From: Agrobacterium rosae
Lineage (GTDB): Bacteria > Pseudomonadota > Alphaproteobacteria > Rhizobiales > Rhizobiaceae
Direction of reading: 5' to 3'
NCBI RefSeq assembly: GCF_002915175.1
Contig: NZ_NXEJ01000013.1
Span: 180,413 to 230,309, forward strand
Length of the DNA stretch: 49,897 nt
Below the pieces are notes generated by a model. The model worked only from the letters and a program-made list of their open reading frames with translations. It made no database searches and was not told the origin of the DNA. The translations under genes were made by a program, and so were the position numbers. Numbering within the stretch: the stretch's first letter is position 1; every line of letters begins with the position of its first letter. Positions 27,185 through 36,194 of the stretch are shown here, piece after piece.

Positions 27185-27501
27185 GCAAGAGGTATCCGGA
27201 CACGCCCGATGGTCGATACTTCGTCGTAAAAGAACGGCTGTGGCGTCGCAGCAATCCTGCACTTGATGAATTAACTCGTGCGGCACTGGTCAAGGATTTG
27301 ATGGCTGCACGCCGGGCGGTTCGCGACGCATCGGCAGGATCGCCAGAGATGAAAGAAGCCCGCGAGAAAGTGGATGCAGCCAAGGTCGCGCTTGGTGAAC
27401 GCGGCCCTGTCTGGTGGAATGACGGCGCACCGGATTTCAATCGCCATTTGGCCAGGAACACTCCATACGCAGCCTGGTTCAAACAGTCGGAAATGGACTG
27501 A
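27181..27501 (+). CDS. Small conserved hypothetical protein
   Basis: 106 aa, soluble, beginning MSKRYPDTPDGRYFVVKERLWR and ending with GPVWWNDGAPDFNRHLARNTPYA. The WWNDG-P-D-N-R pattern looks strongly conserved. Its function is not known to me. Its ATG overlaps the stop of the exonuclease remnant (ATGA), so it was probably the second gene of an exonuclease operon and survived the deletion that removed the front of that gene. It may now lack its original promoter. The charged helical middle (ALVKDLMAARRAVRDASAG) suggests a helical hairpin. Confidence 0.7.
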   Translation: MSKRYPDTPDGRYFVVKERLWRRSNPALDELTRAALVKDLMAARRAVRDASAGSPEMKEAREKVDAAKVALGERGPVWWNDGAPDFNRHLARNTPYAAWFKQSEMD

Positions 27502-27556
27502 GATGTCATGGCACCTAGAATACGAAAATCTAACCCGCTGAGCGAAGGACAAAGAG

Positions 27557-27982
27557 ATGGAATTTGATCTGGCGCGGTTCATCAAAGCGCAACAAGACAC
27601 GTACGAAAAAGCCTTGCAGGAGTTAAGCGACGGACAGAAGAAGTCTCACTGGATGTGGTTCATCTTTCCGCAAATCCACGGACTTGGTCGATCGGAAACT
27701 GCCCGCTTTTACGCGATCTCTGGACGTTCTGAAGCCGAAGCCTACCTCAACCATCCTGTTTTAGGAGCCCGTTTGGAGGAGTGTACGTGCGCCATGCTCA
27801 GCCATCCCCGCCTCAGTGCACACGACATTCTTGGCTCTCCCGATGACCTCAAGTTTCATTCCAGCATGACGTTATTTGGCATCGCTGCCCAGAGTGGTTC
27901 GTCATTCGAGACCGCCCTTCACGTTTTTTATGGAGGTGAAGGCGATCAAGCCACGCTTTCAGCGTTGAAAAACGATGGATGA
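27557..27982 (+). CDS. DUF1810 family protein
   Basis: 141 aa of the DUF1810 family: FDLARFIKAQQDTYEKALQE followed by GQKKSHWMWFIFPQIHGLG and then YAISGRSEAEAYLNHPVLG and DDLKFHSSMTLF. These blocks are diagnostic of the family. No biochemical role is established to my knowledge; family members resemble small enzymes of calpastatin-named annotation in some databases, which I consider misleading. The start ATG follows aaggacaaagag, a plausible ribosome site. Confidence 0.85.
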   Translation: MEFDLARFIKAQQDTYEKALQELSDGQKKSHWMWFIFPQIHGLGRSETARFYAISGRSEAEAYLNHPVLGARLEECTCAMLSHPRLSAHDILGSPDDLKFHSSMTLFGIAAQSGSSFETALHVFYGGEGDQATLSALKNDG

Positions 27983-28101
27983 TCAGACGCTTACCGACTT
28001 TTGCAAAAGTCAGACTTAAACTGGAATTCGGCCGCGTGAATTAGCTTCCGCGTAAAGCTATTTCAGGGGTGTCGCGGTGCCCAAACCTAAATTCCGATAC
28101 G

Positions 28102-28524
28102 TCAAGGATGCATTTTTGCTCCCTTTACGATCTTATCGACCACCTTCTTTTCGGCTCTAAGTGCCAGTCCTACCAGTTTCGAATTGTCTGGGCCGAACTG
28201 GGCGAACACCTCCCTGTTGGCGGCGTCGTGCCCTGTTGAAAACATCTCCTCGATATAAGCCGAGGCTGTAACGTCGCGGTCGAGAACCCGCCTATGAATC
28301 GTGCGCAGCGTATCCTGATCCGCGGCGAGGACCACGATTGGCTGGATCGTCATGGGATTGTAGACATGACCAACCGCATCCCGATATGGTTCGCCGATGA
28401 TGGCTGGTGTCTGGGCAACGATGCCGCTGGTCAGGAAGGCGGTGACGTTCAACTTCTGCCAGGTTGCGAGGTCATTGCGGATAACGATTGCGATCTTGGT
28501 GTCGAACATGCGGTTGAACTCCAT
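28102..28524 (-). CDS. DUF2000 family protein
   Basis: 140 aa, matching the DUF2000 family (peptidyl-tRNA hydrolase 2-like fold): TKIAIVIRNDLATWQKLNVT at the N-terminus, TPAIIGEPYRDAVGHVYNPM, and PIVVLAADQDTLRTIH. Function unproven. An internal ATG at 28509 is preceded by ggag nine bases upstream and may be the real start. It is divergent from an AraC-type regulator whose possible start overlaps this one, so the two are probably a regulator-target pair. Confidence 0.82.
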   Translation of the reverse strand: MEFNRMFDTKIAIVIRNDLATWQKLNVTAFLTSGIVAQTPAIIGEPYRDAVGHVYNPMTIQPIVVLAADQDTLRTIHRRVLDRDVTASAYIEEMFSTGHDAANREVFAQFGPDNSKLVGLALRAEKKVVDKIVKGAKMHP

Positions 28525-29404
28525 TCAGGGTATCGAGGGAAAAGAAGACCTAGCTCCGAGCAAGGCGGGCGGTCTTGAACGTTCGTGCAAAGTCGGATTT
28601 GCCGACGGCATGCGTATCGCTGCGCCCTCTCATGGTGTTGAGCGGATTGAAGCCCGGTTTCATGGCAACGCATTTTCGCCGCATCGTCACGACACCTACG
28701 CGTTAGGGCTGACGCTCCACGGCGTACAGACATTCCGCTATCGCGGGACCGAGCGTTTCAGCAGCCCCGGAAACGTGATCGTGCTGCATCCCGATGAGCT
28801 GCATGATGGCGCTGCAGGTACCGAGGATGGGTTGATCTATCGGATGATCTATCTGCCTCCCGACCTGATTGGCGCAGTCAATGGTTACAGTCGCGCCCTT
28901 CCATTCGTTCCCGATCCGGTCGTTGCCGACATCGGACTCTGGCAGGCACTGGCAGAGATTCTTTCCGATCTGAGCGAGGAACCAAGTGACCTGATCATGG
29001 ACGACGTCGTGATGCGGCTGGCATCGGGTCTTTCTCGCAAAGCAGGTGCGCCGCCCAAAAGCATCACCAAGTCGGCGCGGTCGGCTGTTCTCCGTGCCCG
29101 CGACTTCATCGAAGGGCATTGCAACGATATCGTGCGCTCAGAAGCACTGGAAGCTGCGTCTGGGTTGGACCGTTACGAACTGGCCAGACAGTTTCGCAGA
29201 ATGCTGGGTACCAGCCCGCATCGATACCTCATCATGCGCAAACTCGAACTGGCGAAAAGGTCTATTGTCAGTGGGAACGGGTTGGCGCAGTCGGCAGCAG
29301 ATGCGGGTTTTGCTGACCAGGCACATTTTACCCGCCATTTCCGCAAAGCTTTCGGTATGACGCCAGGTCACTGGCTGGCAATGCGTTCTGCAAGCTCTGG
29401 CTAA
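28508..29404 (+). CDS. AraC-family regulator with N-terminal cupin sensor domain
   Basis: Transcription factor of 298 aa from this ATG, or 264 aa from the ATG at 28610. The cupin arm holds FSPHRHDTYALGLTLHGVQTF and NVIVLHPDELHDG, the HPDELHDG motif being typical of this AraC subgroup. The DNA-binding part has two helix-turn-helix units: EALEAASGLDRYELARQFRRMLGTSP-type first HTH and LAQSAADAGFADQAHFTRHFRKAFGMTP-type second HTH. The start is uncertain because neither candidate has a good ribosome site. The longer form overlaps the divergent DUF2000 gene by 17 bases. It likely controls DUF2000 and perhaps the old yellow enzyme at 29491-30558. Confidence 0.85.
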   Translation: MRLNSIQGIEGKEDLAPSKAGGLERSCKVGFADGMRIAAPSHGVERIEARFHGNAFSPHRHDTYALGLTLHGVQTFRYRGTERFSSPGNVIVLHPDELHDGAAGTEDGLIYRMIYLPPDLIGAVNGYSRALPFVPDPVVADIGLWQALAEILSDLSEEPSDLIMDDVVMRLASGLSRKAGAPPKSITKSARSAVLRARDFIEGHCNDIVRSEALEAASGLDRYELARQFRRMLGTSPHRYLIMRKLELAKRSIVSGNGLAQSAADAGFADQAHFTRHFRKAFGMTPGHWLAMRSASSG

Positions 29405-29460
29405 GTTTGATTGTGTTCGAACTGCCACCGGACGCGATACAAGTTTATTGAAGGACGGTC

Positions 29461-29483
29461 GCGGGCGAATACTATCCGCCCGC
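29461..29483. terminator. Convergent-gene hairpin, possible bidirectional terminator
   Basis: A perfect 7-base stem gcgggcg / cgcccgc with a 9-base loop lies between the ends of the AraC gene and the convergent old yellow enzyme gene. No long T-run follows on either side, so termination efficiency is uncertain. Confidence 0.4.
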
Positions 29484-29490
29484 TTATGCA

Positions 29491-30558
29491 TCATGCTGCA
29501 TCGATTACGGGATAGTCCGTATAACCTTCAGCGCCGCCGCCTGCATAAAAGAGAGCAGGTCTCACGTCATTGAGCCGGGCGCCGGTCCTGAGGCGCGGCA
29601 CAAGATCGGGGTTGGCGAGCGCCATGACGCCCAGCGCCTCAATATCGGCAAGTCCCGCGGCCACATCGGCACCGATCTGTTCACGCAAACGACCGGGGCG
29701 GTTGAGGACCAGAGGGCCATCGAAAGAGCGGCGGATATCTTCTAAAAGCGAATCTGTGCGGGCATAGAGGATGTGAATATAGGCCAAACCCATCTTGCCG
29801 AATTCAACAGCGAGATACCGGTAAAGATCGTCATTGTCCTGAGCTTCGGCGATGCCACCCGTCGGAACACCGGGAGAGAGGCGAATGGCGGTTTTCTGTG
29901 GGCCGATGGCATCAACGACCGCACGGACGACATCAATTGCAAAGCGCGCCCGGTTTTTCAACGTGCCGCCGTACTCATCGGTGCGATGGTTGCTGTCCGG
30001 GGCGAGGAACTGGTGTACCAGATAGCCGTTCGCACCGTGGATTTCGACGCCATCTGCACCGGCTTCGATAGCGCGCTTTGCGGCATAAGCAAAATCCGCA
30101 ATCGTATGCTGGACTTCCTCCGTCTCCAATGCGCGAGGTTGTGGCACCGGCTGCATCCCGCCCATCGTGAACATGAAATCTCCGGACGCGATTGCGGAAG
30201 GAGCAACGGGCTGGCGATGATGCGGCGTGTTATCAGGGTGAGACCGTCTGCCAACATGCATGAGCTGTATGAAAAGGCGCCCATCTGCTGCATGGACGGC
30301 GTCAGTGACCTTCCGCCAGCCAGCGACGTGCTCGTCAGTGTAAATACCAGGGGTCGCCAGGTATCCTTGGCCATCGTCAGACGGCTGGGTTCCTTCGCTA
30401 ATCAGTAGCCCGAGCGATGCTCGCTGTGCGTAATATTCCGGCGCGAGGTCTCCGGGTGTTCCGTCAAGCTTGGCGCGGCTGCGGGTCATCGGTGCCATGG
30501 CCAGACGATGCGGCAGGGTAATCCCGCCAAGTGTGAATGGGCTCCAGATATCGGTCAT
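29491..30558 (-). CDS. Old yellow enzyme family alkene reductase (NemA-like)
   Basis: FMN-dependent NAD(P)H:2-enoate (ene-) reductase of 355 aa. It shows LPHRLAMAPMTRSRA near the N-terminus, GLLISEGTQPSDDGQGY (T/S-E-G-T FMN contact), FIQLMHVGRRSH, and VEIHGANGYLVHQFLAPDSN, where the H-G-A-N pair binds the carbonyl of the substrate. NHRTDEYGGTLKNRARF and the C-terminal FMN-binding end PALFYAGGGAEGYTDYP complete the barrel. Such enzymes reduce alpha,beta-unsaturated carbonyls, nitrate esters and quinone-like electrophiles. It is convergent with the AraC gene and followed on the same strand by the NmrA-like gene upstream (gap about 90). Confidence 0.92.
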   Translation of the reverse strand: MTDIWSPFTLGGITLPHRLAMAPMTRSRAKLDGTPGDLAPEYYAQRASLGLLISEGTQPSDDGQGYLATPGIYTDEHVAGWRKVTDAVHAADGRLFIQLMHVGRRSHPDNTPHHRQPVAPSAIASGDFMFTMGGMQPVPQPRALETEEVQHTIADFAYAAKRAIEAGADGVEIHGANGYLVHQFLAPDSNHRTDEYGGTLKNRARFAIDVVRAVVDAIGPQKTAIRLSPGVPTGGIAEAQDNDDLYRYLAVEFGKMGLAYIHILYARTDSLLEDIRRSFDGPLVLNRPGRLREQIGADVAAGLADIEALGVMALANPDLVPRLRTGARLNDVRPALFYAGGGAEGYTDYPVIDAA

Positions 30559-30648
30559 CAGATTCTCCGGTGAAAGGTGTAGGGGTAGCTGGCGAGCCTC
30601 CTCGCCAGTTGCGGTTCAGTAATTTGGCTTGGCTGTCCGTCGGTCTTG

Positions 30649-31518
30649 TTAGCTGGCCGAAGCAAGACTCTCCGCAAACTCACGGTAGCTGTGCAGCGGG
30701 CGCTTCAGCATCGCCACAAGCCGTTCGACATCGCCTTCATTCGGGATCATGCCGTCGGTGACGTAGCGTTCTGCCATCAAACGCATTTCATAAGCGGTCC
30801 ACTTCGGCATAAAGCTCGCCATGTTCTGTTCGAAACCCCCCGGATCATCACCGCCATAGACGATATCGCGACCCAGGACCTCGGACCAGATTGCAGCAAC
30901 ATTGGGTCCCGTAAGCGTGTCGGGACCGACAAGATTGATCGTTTCGACTGGCAAGAGTTCGGAGGCCTGATCTCGGCGGATCAGTTCGATTGCAGCGACC
31001 TCGGCAATATCGCGCGCATCAACCATTGCAACGCCCTTGGAGCCGATCGGCATCGGATATACGCCGTGATTGAGAACGACATCCTTGATCATTATCTCGT
31101 TGTCGATGAAGTAGGTCGGGCGCAGGATCGTGGCGCTGAATCCCATCTCGCTCAGCATACGTTCGCCACCCGCCTTCACCGCAAAATGCGGGACGTTGAC
31201 GGAGTTTTCGGCGTTGAACACCGAGAGATAAACGACGCGTTCGACACCCGCCTCTTTGGCAATGTTGAGGGTGATGAGAGCCTGAGTGAACTCGTCGCCC
31301 GTGACAGCATTGAGAAGGAACAAGGTGCGGACACCTTTGAATGCATCGCGAAGAGCATCGAGGTCGAGCAATTCGCTCTGGGCAATCTCGACGCCCTCCG
31401 GAAAGTTTGCCTTCGCGGCGTCGCGCGTCAGAACACGAATCTTGGCGTTGCGTTCAATGAGTTGGTTTACGACGTGGCGGCCAACACGGCCGCTGGCACC
31501 GATTACGAGAATGGTCAT
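30649..31518 (-). CDS. NmrA/SDR-like NAD(P)-binding oxidoreductase
   Basis: Atypical SDR of the NmrA/quinone-oxidoreductase-2 type, 289 aa. Rossmann motif TILVIGASGRVGRHVVNQL opens the protein; VRTLFLLNAVTGDEFTQALI and YLSVFNAENSVNVPHFAVK follow. The tyrosine of the classic YxxxK active site is absent, as in NmrA-like sensors and NAD(P)H:quinone oxidoreductases. The frame extends to 31590, but the ATG at 31518 follows aaggagc at eight bases and begins at the Rossmann strand. It is divergent from a LysR gene (115 bases), the normal target arrangement for that regulator. Confidence 0.85.
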   Translation of the reverse strand: MTILVIGASGRVGRHVVNQLIERNAKIRVLTRDAAKANFPEGVEIAQSELLDLDALRDAFKGVRTLFLLNAVTGDEFTQALITLNIAKEAGVERVVYLSVFNAENSVNVPHFAVKAGGERMLSEMGFSATILRPTYFIDNEIMIKDVVLNHGVYPMPIGSKGVAMVDARDIAEVAAIELIRRDQASELLPVETINLVGPDTLTGPNVAAIWSEVLGRDIVYGGDDPGGFEQNMASFMPKWTAYEMRLMAERYVTDGMIPNEGDVERLVAMLKRPLHSYREFAESLASAS

Positions 31519-31632
31519 GAATGTAGCTCCTTGTGAGGCCGCTAGGGCGCTGTTGACATCTCCAAAGTTAGATGATCCAAATTTCCTCAAATAGACAGAA
31601 TTTCTGGACGCATCGTCTCACAGGTGGAACAC

Positions 31633-32523
31633 ATGGATTTGCTCGCACTGGCGGATTTCAACCTTGTTGCTAGGCATGGCGGGTTCGGCAAAGCAGCGCG
31701 CCACGCCGGGCGGCCGAAAGCCACACTATCCCGACGCGTGGCCGATCTTGAGGCGAGCCTGGGTCTTCGGCTCTTCGAGCGCGGCGCACGAGACCTCAAA
31801 TTGACGGAAGAAGGTCGAGCCCTCTTCGAGCGGACCACGCAACTGCTGACGGAGCTGGAAGAAACGGCAACTGCTATCGCATCAGGGGGTCAATCGCCAC
31901 GTGGACGTTTGCGCATCAGCGCCCCGCTCATGTTTGCACAGGCAGCCTTGGGAAAGCTGGCTGCTGGATTTGTGCTGAGATATCCCGAGATGCGGGTCGA
32001 GATCGTCGTGGAAGATCGCGCCGTGGATATGATTGAGGAGGCTTACGATCTTGTCATCCGCGTCAATCCTCAACCCGATGTCAACCTCGTTGGTCGGGCT
32101 TTTCTTCGTGACCGACAGGTCGTTGTTGCTGCTCCAGGCCTCGCCTGGCCGGAGCCGGATAAGGGAGTGCCATCAGTGGTTCGCAGCTTGGTCGGCAGGC
32201 CAGACACTTGGAATGTGGTGACGGGTTCAGGGCCTGCCAAGCTTGCGACCAAGCCGGTGCTTGGTATGTCGTCGAACACGATGCTGCGGGATGCGGTCTT
32301 GATGGGTGCGGGCGTCGCACGGCTGCCGCTTTCTTTGGTCAGCAAAGACATCGCCTCCGGTCGTCTCCATCACTGGGGCGATGTCGAGGGTGCCGAAACG
32401 GCACTTTGGGCGCTTTACCCTTCGCGGCGTCTGCTCAGCGCGCGTGTATCAGCCTTTCTCGATTATCTTAAAGAAGCCTTTCCGCAAGGAACGCCGGAAG
32501 AACTCGCCGCCTATTTGAGCTGA
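31633..32523 (+). CDS. LysR-family transcriptional regulator
   Basis: LTTR of 296 aa. The winged HTH occupies residues 1-60: DLLALADFNLVARHGGFGKAARHAGRPKATLSRRVADLEASLGLRLFERG. The substrate-binding domain begins near residue 90 with GRLRISAPLMFAQAALGKL and includes MRVEIVVEDRAVDMIEEAYDLVIR, typical of the CrgA/DsdC-like subgroup. GTG at 31624 is in frame, but the ATG at 31633 sits five bases after aggtgg and is the better start. It is divergent from the NmrA-like oxidoreductase, its likely target. The effector is unknown. Confidence 0.9.
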   Translation: MDLLALADFNLVARHGGFGKAARHAGRPKATLSRRVADLEASLGLRLFERGARDLKLTEEGRALFERTTQLLTELEETATAIASGGQSPRGRLRISAPLMFAQAALGKLAAGFVLRYPEMRVEIVVEDRAVDMIEEAYDLVIRVNPQPDVNLVGRAFLRDRQVVVAAPGLAWPEPDKGVPSVVRSLVGRPDTWNVVTGSGPAKLATKPVLGMSSNTMLRDAVLMGAGVARLPLSLVSKDIASGRLHHWGDVEGAETALWALYPSRRLLSARVSAFLDYLKEAFPQGTPEELAAYLS

Positions 32524-32568
32524 CGTAGAGCGTCTACACTGTACGGCCTCCAAGCGGCCTCAAGCCTA

Positions 32569-32925
32569 TCAGAGACGAGGTTTAAGCGCTGGTGCGCGCC
32601 CAGAATCGCCTGAGTTCGGTTCGCCCCTCGGTTCTATCAAGAGAACCTTCACCTCGTCTCTAGCCCGTGGTCGATGCACCACGCCCTTGGGAACGACAAT
32701 CATCTCGCCGGCTTTCACGGTTCGAGACGGCTCGCCTTCGATGTCGAGCTCCATCTCTCCCTCCAACACAAGGAAGAAATCATCAGTCGTGTCATGCTTG
32801 TGGAACGGATATTCGCCCTTGAACTTCACGACCATCACATCGTTCTCGTTGTAATCGGCGATCACATGCGGATCCCAGTGACCTGAAAACAGGCTAAGCT
32901 TCTCGTCGAGATTGATGGATTCCAT
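32569..32925 (-). CDS. Cupin domain protein
   Basis: 118-aa single-domain cupin: FKGEYPFHKHDTTDDFFLVLEG is cupin motif 1 (H-x-H-x4-E-like, with His and Glu metal ligands) and AGEMIVVPKGVVHRPRA is motif 2 (P-x-G-x2-H). Such small cupins bind a metal and serve as isomerases, dioxygenases or ligand sensors. caaaggata precedes the ATG. It follows the quinone-oxidoreductase-like gene at 33048-34100 on the same strand after about 120 bases and could be co-regulated with it. Confidence 0.8.
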   Translation of the reverse strand: MESINLDEKLSLFSGHWDPHVIADYNENDVMVVKFKGEYPFHKHDTTDDFFLVLEGEMELDIEGEPSRTVKAGEMIVVPKGVVHRPRARDEVKVLLIEPRGEPNSGDSGRAPALKPRL

Positions 32926-33047
32926 TTGCTATCCTTTGTTGGCTTGAAAGCAACCGCTCAGCCCAACAGTTACACTGGACATCGAACTGGGTATTGAACG
33001 ATCGTGCAAGCACGACTGGTTCCTGTAGAAGGGTTGCGGAAAAGGCT

Positions 33048-34100
33048 TCAGATCGCGGAAACATTTTCCAGAGCGGAACGTCGTAATTCATTGATAAGGA
33101 CGACCTTCCCCTGCATGCTTCCCCGCCCTGCCCTGTCATGGGCAGCGGAGGCCTCAGCCATTGGGAACGTACTGTCGATCACCACCCGGATCGTGCCGTC
33201 ATCGAGCAGACGACCCGCCTGTGCCAATTGTGCACCATTGGAGCGCACCTGAGCCGTTGATACGACAATGCCGCGTCGTTGGGCCTCTTCATGGCCGGAG
33301 AAGCCGAGCGGATTGACCAGATAGAGCGCGCCACCTTTCTTGATGACATTCAGGAAGCGCTCCATGTTCGAGCCACCAACCGCGTCGATCACCAAATCGA
33401 CATCCCGCATGACCCTCTCGGCTGACTGCTTCGTATAGTCGATGAACTCGTCTGCTCCGAGATCGGCAAGAAGCGTCTCGTGCCTTCCGGAAGCAACAGC
33501 AATGACTTGGGCGCCCTTCCATTTCGCCAACTGAACCATCAGGTGTCCTACCCCACCGGCAGCGCCATTCACGATTACGGTCTTGCCATCGAGCCCTACT
33601 GGTGAATGGTTGAAGCTCTGGAACGGGTTCGGCTCATCGTGGCCAAGCTCTACGAGAAACTGCCATGCCGTCAGCAGCGACATTGGAGCGGCGGCGGCAT
33701 GCACATGATCGACACTTTTAGGTTTCAGTGCGAGATCCGAGGCCGGGACTTTTACATAGTCGGCATAGGCATTGCTGCCGGTCATGAGGTCGTGGGGGAA
33801 ACGCATCATGCCATAGACCTCGTCACCGACGCCGAATGCTTGGACATCCTCCCCGACTGCGCTGACGACACCGGAGATGTCTGTTCCCAAGATCAATGGA
33901 AAGACAGGGTTGGGTCGCCACTCCGGCGGAAGCGCACGGTAGCCGTCCCGCAAATAAAGATCAGGGGGATTGAGACTTGCCGCATGCACCCGGACAAGGA
34001 CCTCGCCCTGTTTGGCAACAGGCCGCGGAGCCTCTTCGTAACGCAGGACCTCTGGGCCACCAAATTCGTGCAGGCGCACTGCTTTCATCATCTCGGTCAT
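33048..34100 (-). CDS. Zinc-free MDR-family NADP-dependent oxidoreductase (quinone-reductase-like)
   Basis: Medium-chain dehydrogenase/reductase of 350 aa. It has MKAVRLHEFGGPEVLRYEEA, the hallmark start of NADPH:quinone oxidoreductases; LRDGYRALPPEWRPNPVFPLILGTDISGVVSAVGEDV; VIVNGAAGGVGHLMVQLAKWKG (AAGGVG cofactor motif); and LADLGADEFIDYTKQ. Cysteines of the structural zinc lobe are missing. The reading frame extends to a TTG at 34115, but the ATG at 34100 follows gaaagag at eight bases. It is divergent from the LysR gene at 34192, its likely regulator. Substrates are probably quinones or enones. Confidence 0.88.
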   Translation of the reverse strand: MTEMMKAVRLHEFGGPEVLRYEEAPRPVAKQGEVLVRVHAASLNPPDLYLRDGYRALPPEWRPNPVFPLILGTDISGVVSAVGEDVQAFGVGDEVYGMMRFPHDLMTGSNAYADYVKVPASDLALKPKSVDHVHAAAAPMSLLTAWQFLVELGHDEPNPFQSFNHSPVGLDGKTVIVNGAAGGVGHLMVQLAKWKGAQVIAVASGRHETLLADLGADEFIDYTKQSAERVMRDVDLVIDAVGGSNMERFLNVIKKGGALYLVNPLGFSGHEEAQRRGIVVSTAQVRSNGAQLAQAGRLLDDGTIRVVIDSTFPMAEASAAHDRAGRGSMQGKVVLINELRRSALENVSAI

Positions 34101-34191
34101 ATCAAACTCTTTCAAATTGAGATTTCGCTGACCAGATGTACGTGCATCCTTCGAGATTGATAATGTCGCTCAATTTCGCTTTACTAGTGCC

Positions 34192-35109
34192 ATGAAGGAA
34201 CAAATTGGAGTCGAAAGGCTGACCGGCTTGATCGCCTTTGCGCGCGCCGGATCGCTGGGCAGCTATACGGCGGCAGCGCGGTCGCTTGCCATCTCGCCAT
34301 CAGCGGTCAGTAAAAGCGTCCAGAGACTGGAAAGCCACCTGGGCGTTTCGCTGTTCACCCGAACGACGCGATCTCTCACTCTCACCACTGAAGGCCGTGA
34401 CCTGCATGAACGCGCACTGCGGCTGCTACGGGATGCCGAGGACATCGAGCAGGCCGCAAAGTCCGTGCGTTCCGAACCGGCGGGAACCTTGCGCATTGCG
34501 GCTTCACTTCCGATTGGCCTGCATGTCATTTCACCTTTGCTGCCTAGGTTTCGCGCACGTCATCCAAAGGTTTCGATCGATCTCAGACTGAATGATCAGA
34601 GGGTGGACCTTATCGAAGAGGGTATAGATCTGGCTGTTCGCATCGGCGACCTTCCCGACTCCCGGCTTCTATCACGGAAACTTTCTCCGCATCTGCTTTG
34701 CTGCTACGCCTCCCCGGAGTATCTGGCAGCCTATGGCACGCCAACCCACCCCGATCATCTGCAGCAGCACCAGACGGTCAACCTGCGCTACCAGAGCAGT
34801 GGTCGATTGTTCCGTTGGCCATTTAAGTTCGGCGAGCGAGACATCGAGATCGTGCCGTCGTCGGCAATCATCGTCGATGCGAGCGAGGCTGTCATAACAA
34901 CGATCGCAGCGGGAGCGGGAATAGGAATGGCGACGAGCTTCATGGCCGCGCCATGGGTGGACCGTGGTCAACTGGTCCCTGTCCTATCCGATTTCTCTGT
35001 CGAACGTCACAACATCACAGCCGTCTGGCCGGAAAGCCGCCGGACCAACCCCGCTGTGAGAGCCTTCCTGAGCATCTTGATGGAGAGTTTTGGTAAAAGG
35101 GAGGGATAA
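34192..35109 (+). CDS. LysR-family transcriptional regulator
   Basis: LTTR of 305 aa with a clear N-terminal HTH ([47 protein letters not shown] in pieces, residues about 12-60) and a periplasmic-binding-protein-like effector domain beginning with [20 protein letters not shown] near residue 97. It includes [20 protein letters not shown], typical of the aliphatic/quinone-responsive CrgA-like group. It diverges from the MDR oxidoreductase gene with about 90 bases between, where the operator should lie. Confidence 0.9.
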   Translation: MKEQIGVERLTGLIAFARAGSLGSYTAAARSLAISPSAVSKSVQRLESHLGVSLFTRTTRSLTLTTEGRDLHERALRLLRDAEDIEQAAKSVRSEPAGTLRIAASLPIGLHVISPLLPRFRARHPKVSIDLRLNDQRVDLIEEGIDLAVRIGDLPDSRLLSRKLSPHLLCCYASPEYLAAYGTPTHPDHLQQHQTVNLRYQSSGRLFRWPFKFGERDIEIVPSSAIIVDASEAVITTIAAGAGIGMATSFMAAPWVDRGQLVPVLSDFSVERHNITAVWPESRRTNPAVRAFLSILMESFGKREG

Positions 35110-35394
35110 GCAAGATCAGTTTCAGTTCCTCGTCTGCCGTCAACAGGCTCGTTGACTTGGAAGAGATGAGCCACCATTTGTGTGACATGCCGAAGTGTGA
35201 AAAAGATGAGAGCGAACTGGTCAGGACATGGACGCTGACAGCCACCGTAACAATGGGATCGGCCGTTCGGGCGAAAGGCGTTCCTGAGGAAATACAAGCA
35301 AGGCTGCCTGCGATCTCTAAAAAGTCGATCTCGCTGGTGGGCGTCGATCTCACACTGGCGATGACAGCCAACGAAAAGACCTAATTCAACGCGG
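35110..35394. other. Stretch with no confident gene
   Basis: The region between the LysR gene and the histidine-kinase remnant. An open plus-strand frame covers 35157-35384 (75 aa, ending VGVDLTLAMTANEKT) and extends upstream without a start. Its composition is protein-like, but I recognise no family, and it may be the tail of a lost gene. The minus strand, where the kinase should continue, has no kinase-like sequence here. Confidence 0.35.
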
Positions 35395-35690
35395 CAGCGG
35401 CTATCCGGACTGTGTTCGGTCCACCCCTCTTTCATGAGACGGCTGGTCCCTGCATTCAGGGCAGCGATCGGATTACGCAAATCATGTCCGAGAACGGCGA
35501 TGAACTGTTCGCGCAGTTCGGCAATCTCACGCTCGCTCTCCAGCAATGCCGCTGTCGCTCTCAACCGTTCCTCAGTGTCGAGATGATAGGCAATGAGTTC
35601 TGCAAACAGCTTGAAAGTTCCGAGAACCTGTGGATTTTTCACCTTCGCGGGGTTTGGGTCGATTACACAAAGGGTTCACTGTTTCCTCCC
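35395..35690 (-). pseudogene. Internal fragment of a GAF-domain sensor histidine kinase
   Basis: The minus-strand frame reads NPLCVIDPNPAKVKNPQVLG, the end of a GAF domain, then TFKLFAELIAYHLDTEERLR, and FIAVLGHDLRNPIAALNAGT, the HisKA phospho-acceptor box with H in GHDLRNP. Homology ends after RLMKEGWTEHSPD, and the ATP-binding HATPase domain is absent; the frame continues into unrelated sequence to 35007. The 5' end is also missing, because the GAF domain is cut about 20 residues before LGTFK. A kinase without its catalytic domain cannot signal, so this is a remnant. Confidence 0.75.
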
Positions 35691-35831
35691 TCAGCACCGA
35701 AGACGGTGCCTCAGCTCCGCAGCTTGATCTTGGATTGTGATAGTGACGGTCTGGAGTTGGACTGCATTAATCTTGAACGGAACCAAACGCCCTGTGTTGA
35801 ATTTTTTAAGACACCCCACAGGAGGCCGTAT

Positions 35832-36014
35832 ATGAACAAGGACACGAAAGCTCAGAGAGCAATCGAAGAGACTGACAAAAAGCCAGTTGATGGCCAGGAC
35901 CACCCCGCCGCCGGCCCTCATGCGAAGAAACATTTGACTGACGAGAGCAAGACACCGGGCACCAGAGCGCTGGCTGATCGCGAAGATGAAAGTGTTTCTC
36001 CAGGCGGTGGCTAA
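35832..36014 (+). CDS. Small hydrophilic protein (60 aa)
   Basis: 60 aa, very rich in Asp, Glu, Lys and Pro (MNKDTKAQRAIEETDKKPVD at the start, SVSPGGG at the end), predicted disordered. caggagg lies eight bases upstream of the ATG, a strong ribosome site. It has no hydrophobic segment and I recognise no family. It lies ahead of a small membrane peptide and a larger membrane protein, all on the same strand, and may belong to the same stress-type unit. The longer upstream frame is antisense to the kinase remnant and was not used. Confidence 0.6.
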   Translation: MNKDTKAQRAIEETDKKPVDGQDHPAAGPHAKKHLTDESKTPGTRALADREDESVSPGGG

Positions 36015-36194
36015 ACCGTCGTAGGAGCTTTCGCAAGCCAATCGCGCACCACCGCACTCAAATTTGATTGGCATCGAGGGCGGTCCGCCTCCGAAACCCA
36101 ATCGGCATATTCCTCGGCTTTGCAGAAGGAACTAATACACGCACATACAGTTAGACAGTCTCTACAACTAAAAATTTTATGAGGAGACTTTCCA

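Noticed and set aside
30646..31536. Plus-strand frame of 296 codons opposite the NmrA-like gene
   Set aside because: Antisense to a gene with clear Rossmann motifs, no ribosome site and no recognisable domain.
35412..35831. Long plus-strand frame upstream of the 60-aa hydrophilic protein
   Set aside because: The upper part is antisense to the kinase remnant. Only the end, from the ATG at 35832 with a strong ribosome site, is retained.
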